Below, piece after piece: positions 62,785 through 64,000 of a stretch of 64,000 nucleotides of DNA. The DNA lies in NCBI RefSeq assembly GCF_019264445.1, contig NZ_JAHVAB010000084.1:89823-153822 (forward strand). Direction: 5' to 3'. How positions within the stretch are numbered: the stretch's first letter is position 1; every line of letters begins with the position of its first letter. Origin of the DNA: Hydrogenophaga sp. GTDB taxonomy: Bacteria; Pseudomonadota; Gammaproteobacteria; Burkholderiales; Burkholderiaceae_C. The position numbers and the translations under genes were made by a program. Under the pieces are notes generated by a model that was given only the letters and a program-made list of their open reading frames with translations, did no database searches and had not been told where the DNA came from.

Positions 62785-63974
62785 TTCTTCCTTCGTGGCA
62801 GTCGGCGCAGCACCTGGTCGGCGATGAAGTCGTAGTCTGCACCATCCAGGCAGCCAAGGAACTCGGCGGTGGTCACGGCCCGCAGCTTGCCCGAATAGAT
62901 CGCCCTGACGCTACCCTTCAACTCTAGGTACAGGTCGCCCTTGGGCGGTTTGGCTGGCCAGGTGATGCCAATCGTGTACGGATCGACTTTGTCTACGTGC
63001 TGCTTGCCGCCGACGTGGAAGCTGTCCTTTCGGAAGTCTTGGGTCCGTGTGCGATGAATCTGGCCGTGGTTGTTCGACGAGGAAGCCTTACTCGTGGCGA
63101 CGAAACCGAGCGCCGTAACCCGGCCGCAGGCAGCGTCCAGGTACATCGGGTTGATGGCCGGGTGCAGGTTCATGAGGCCGGCGCCGACAGCACCCTGACC
63201 GATGAACTTCGTGGTGGCGCGGTTGAACTCGGTCATGACGCGGGCGAAGGCCGGGCTGTTCTTGTCTTCGGTCATGCCTGGCTGGAAGTCGATGCGGAAC
63301 TCGACCAGATCATTGATGGTGTCGACCACGACGGTGTCGAAGCACGGCACTAGCCGCGTCTTTACCCCAATTACCTCTTCATACTCCTCGAAGAGCTTGA
63401 TCTGCGCCGCGTTCATCTTGGTGATGTCCAGAGACTCACGCAGTGAGTATGCGCGGGTGCTAAAGAACTGCAGGTACAGCTTGCCGCCTTGTAACTCGGC
63501 GGCGAGCAGCTTCGGGGTCGAAGCCTTGTACTGATCGAGGCCCGCCTTGCGAGTCGGCGCATCAAGGATATCGAACGGCCGCCGCCGCAACACGGGCTGA
63601 AGATCATCGATCGCGCGCTTTAGAGCCCATTCCAGAACCTGAGCTTTGGCGTCGTCGTTCTGCTCGCGCAGGTCGAAAAGGCTGACGTGCTTGTTGCCGA
63701 CGTATGTGTGCCACCGGGCGGCCGTGGAAAGCGCCATGAAGGCGCTTGTCCAGATCGCGTCGCTGTAAGAGTCCTCTCGGGCATGGGCCAGCGTCTCTCG
63801 CCACCCACGGCTCACATGGATGCCCGTCGCGGAAATGATCGGCCTGGCGGTCGACCACAACATCCGCGTCTCCAGAAGTTCCAGGATGGCGACGACTTGT
63901 TCGCGCGTGGCACCGGCCTCTGCATCTGGCTTCGACGGAAATAGTCGCTCCTGCAAAACCCCTGACGCCCGCAT
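62781..63974 (-). CDS. Unknown first protein of nuclease cassette
   Basis: The 397-residue protein begins MRASGVLQERLFPSKPDAEAGATREQV after an in-frame stop two codons upstream, so it is complete. A region FDTVVVDTINDLVEFRIDF (about 215) and a C-terminal SVRAIYSGKLRAVTTAEFL region look like a beta-rich fold. I do not recognise a family. It is the first of three coupled genes ending in a PD-(D/E)XK-like nuclease, a layout common for defence systems; this remains inference. Confidence 0.65.
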   Translation of the reverse strand: MRASGVLQERLFPSKPDAEAGATREQVVAILELLETRMLWSTARPIISATGIHVSRGWRETLAHAREDSYSDAIWTSAFMALSTAARWHTYVGNKHVSLFDLREQNDDAKAQVLEWALKRAIDDLQPVLRRRPFDILDAPTRKAGLDQYKASTPKLLAAELQGGKLYLQFFSTRAYSLRESLDITKMNAAQIKLFEEYEEVIGVKTRLVPCFDTVVVDTINDLVEFRIDFQPGMTEDKNSPAFARVMTEFNRATTKFIGQGAVGAGLMNLHPAINPMYLDAACGRVTALGFVATSKASSSNNHGQIHRTRTQDFRKDSFHVGGKQHVDKVDPYTIGITWPAKPPKGDLYLELKGSVRAIYSGKLRAVTTAEFLGCLDGADYDFIADQVLRRLPRRKK

Positions 63975-64000
63975 GAATGCTTATGTTTCGGGGTGATCAC

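Noticed and set aside
22500..64000. CRISPR array search
   Set aside because: No series of regularly spaced identical repeats was seen anywhere in the window; the tgtcca repeats at 53.4 kb are too short and degenerate.

Overview
The window is high-GC DNA of beta-proteobacterial type, most likely order Burkholderiales and family Comamonadaceae. That placement rests on codon use, on the make-up of the exopolysaccharide locus, and on the chrBA/SOD-rhodanese and nreB/dmeF metal genes; it is inference, since no rRNA or housekeeping marker is present.

Positions 1-22.5 kb look like resident chromosome and hold an exopolysaccharide (EPS) locus. From left to right: a leftward one-module type I polyketide synthase that runs off the left edge and has the unusual order KS-AT-KR-DH-ACP-TE; an ExeA-like ATPase of the PEP-CTERM/EPS-locus type; a WecG/TagA glycosyltransferase; a DUF1996 lipoprotein with an Ala-Pro linker; a leftward run of a PA14 protein, three glycosyltransferases, a membrane protein and a serine-acetyltransferase-like enzyme; then a rightward export/assembly run of outer-membrane export protein, beta-barrel, chain-length determinant, CpsD-like ATPase, Wzy-like polymerase and Wzx-like flippase. 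Together these can build, polymerise, flip and export a polysaccharide. The PKS may make a lipid or acyl part, but that is not shown by the sequence.

At about 22.6 kb a tRNA-Ser-like 3' end fragment and a P4-type tyrosine integrase (22.8-24.0 kb) mark the start of a genomic island that continues past the right edge. Its cargo, in order: a seven-gene leftward defence operon built on a type III restriction-modification pair (24.1-38.5 kb); an HSL-type hydrolase, PucR-like regulator and beta-lactamase-fold esterase (39.1-42.6 kb); a nickel/cobalt resistance block around an RcnR-type sensor, with HupE/UreJ, NreB and DmeF transporters and several His-rich proteins (43.0-47.9 kb); a chromate resistance operon chrB-chrA-SOD/rhodanese plus an MBL-fold protein (48.0-52.2 kb); a bleomycin-binding-like protein and a small DUF gene; a decayed IS21-like end; and small plasmid/ICE-type genes including DUF932 (53.7-57.3 kb).

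The right end (57.5-64 kb) carries two more leftward, translationally coupled cassettes. One encodes an unknown protein, a QueC-like enzyme, an XRE-ImmA/IrrE protease and a PIN-domain protein, behind a clear sigma70 promoter overlapped by a perfect inverted repeat. The other encodes two unknown proteins and a PD-(D/E)XK nuclease-like protein. These two cassettes and the seven-gene operon are the best candidates for poorly described or undescribed immune systems.

All functions are read from motifs and gene order by eye; no database search was run.
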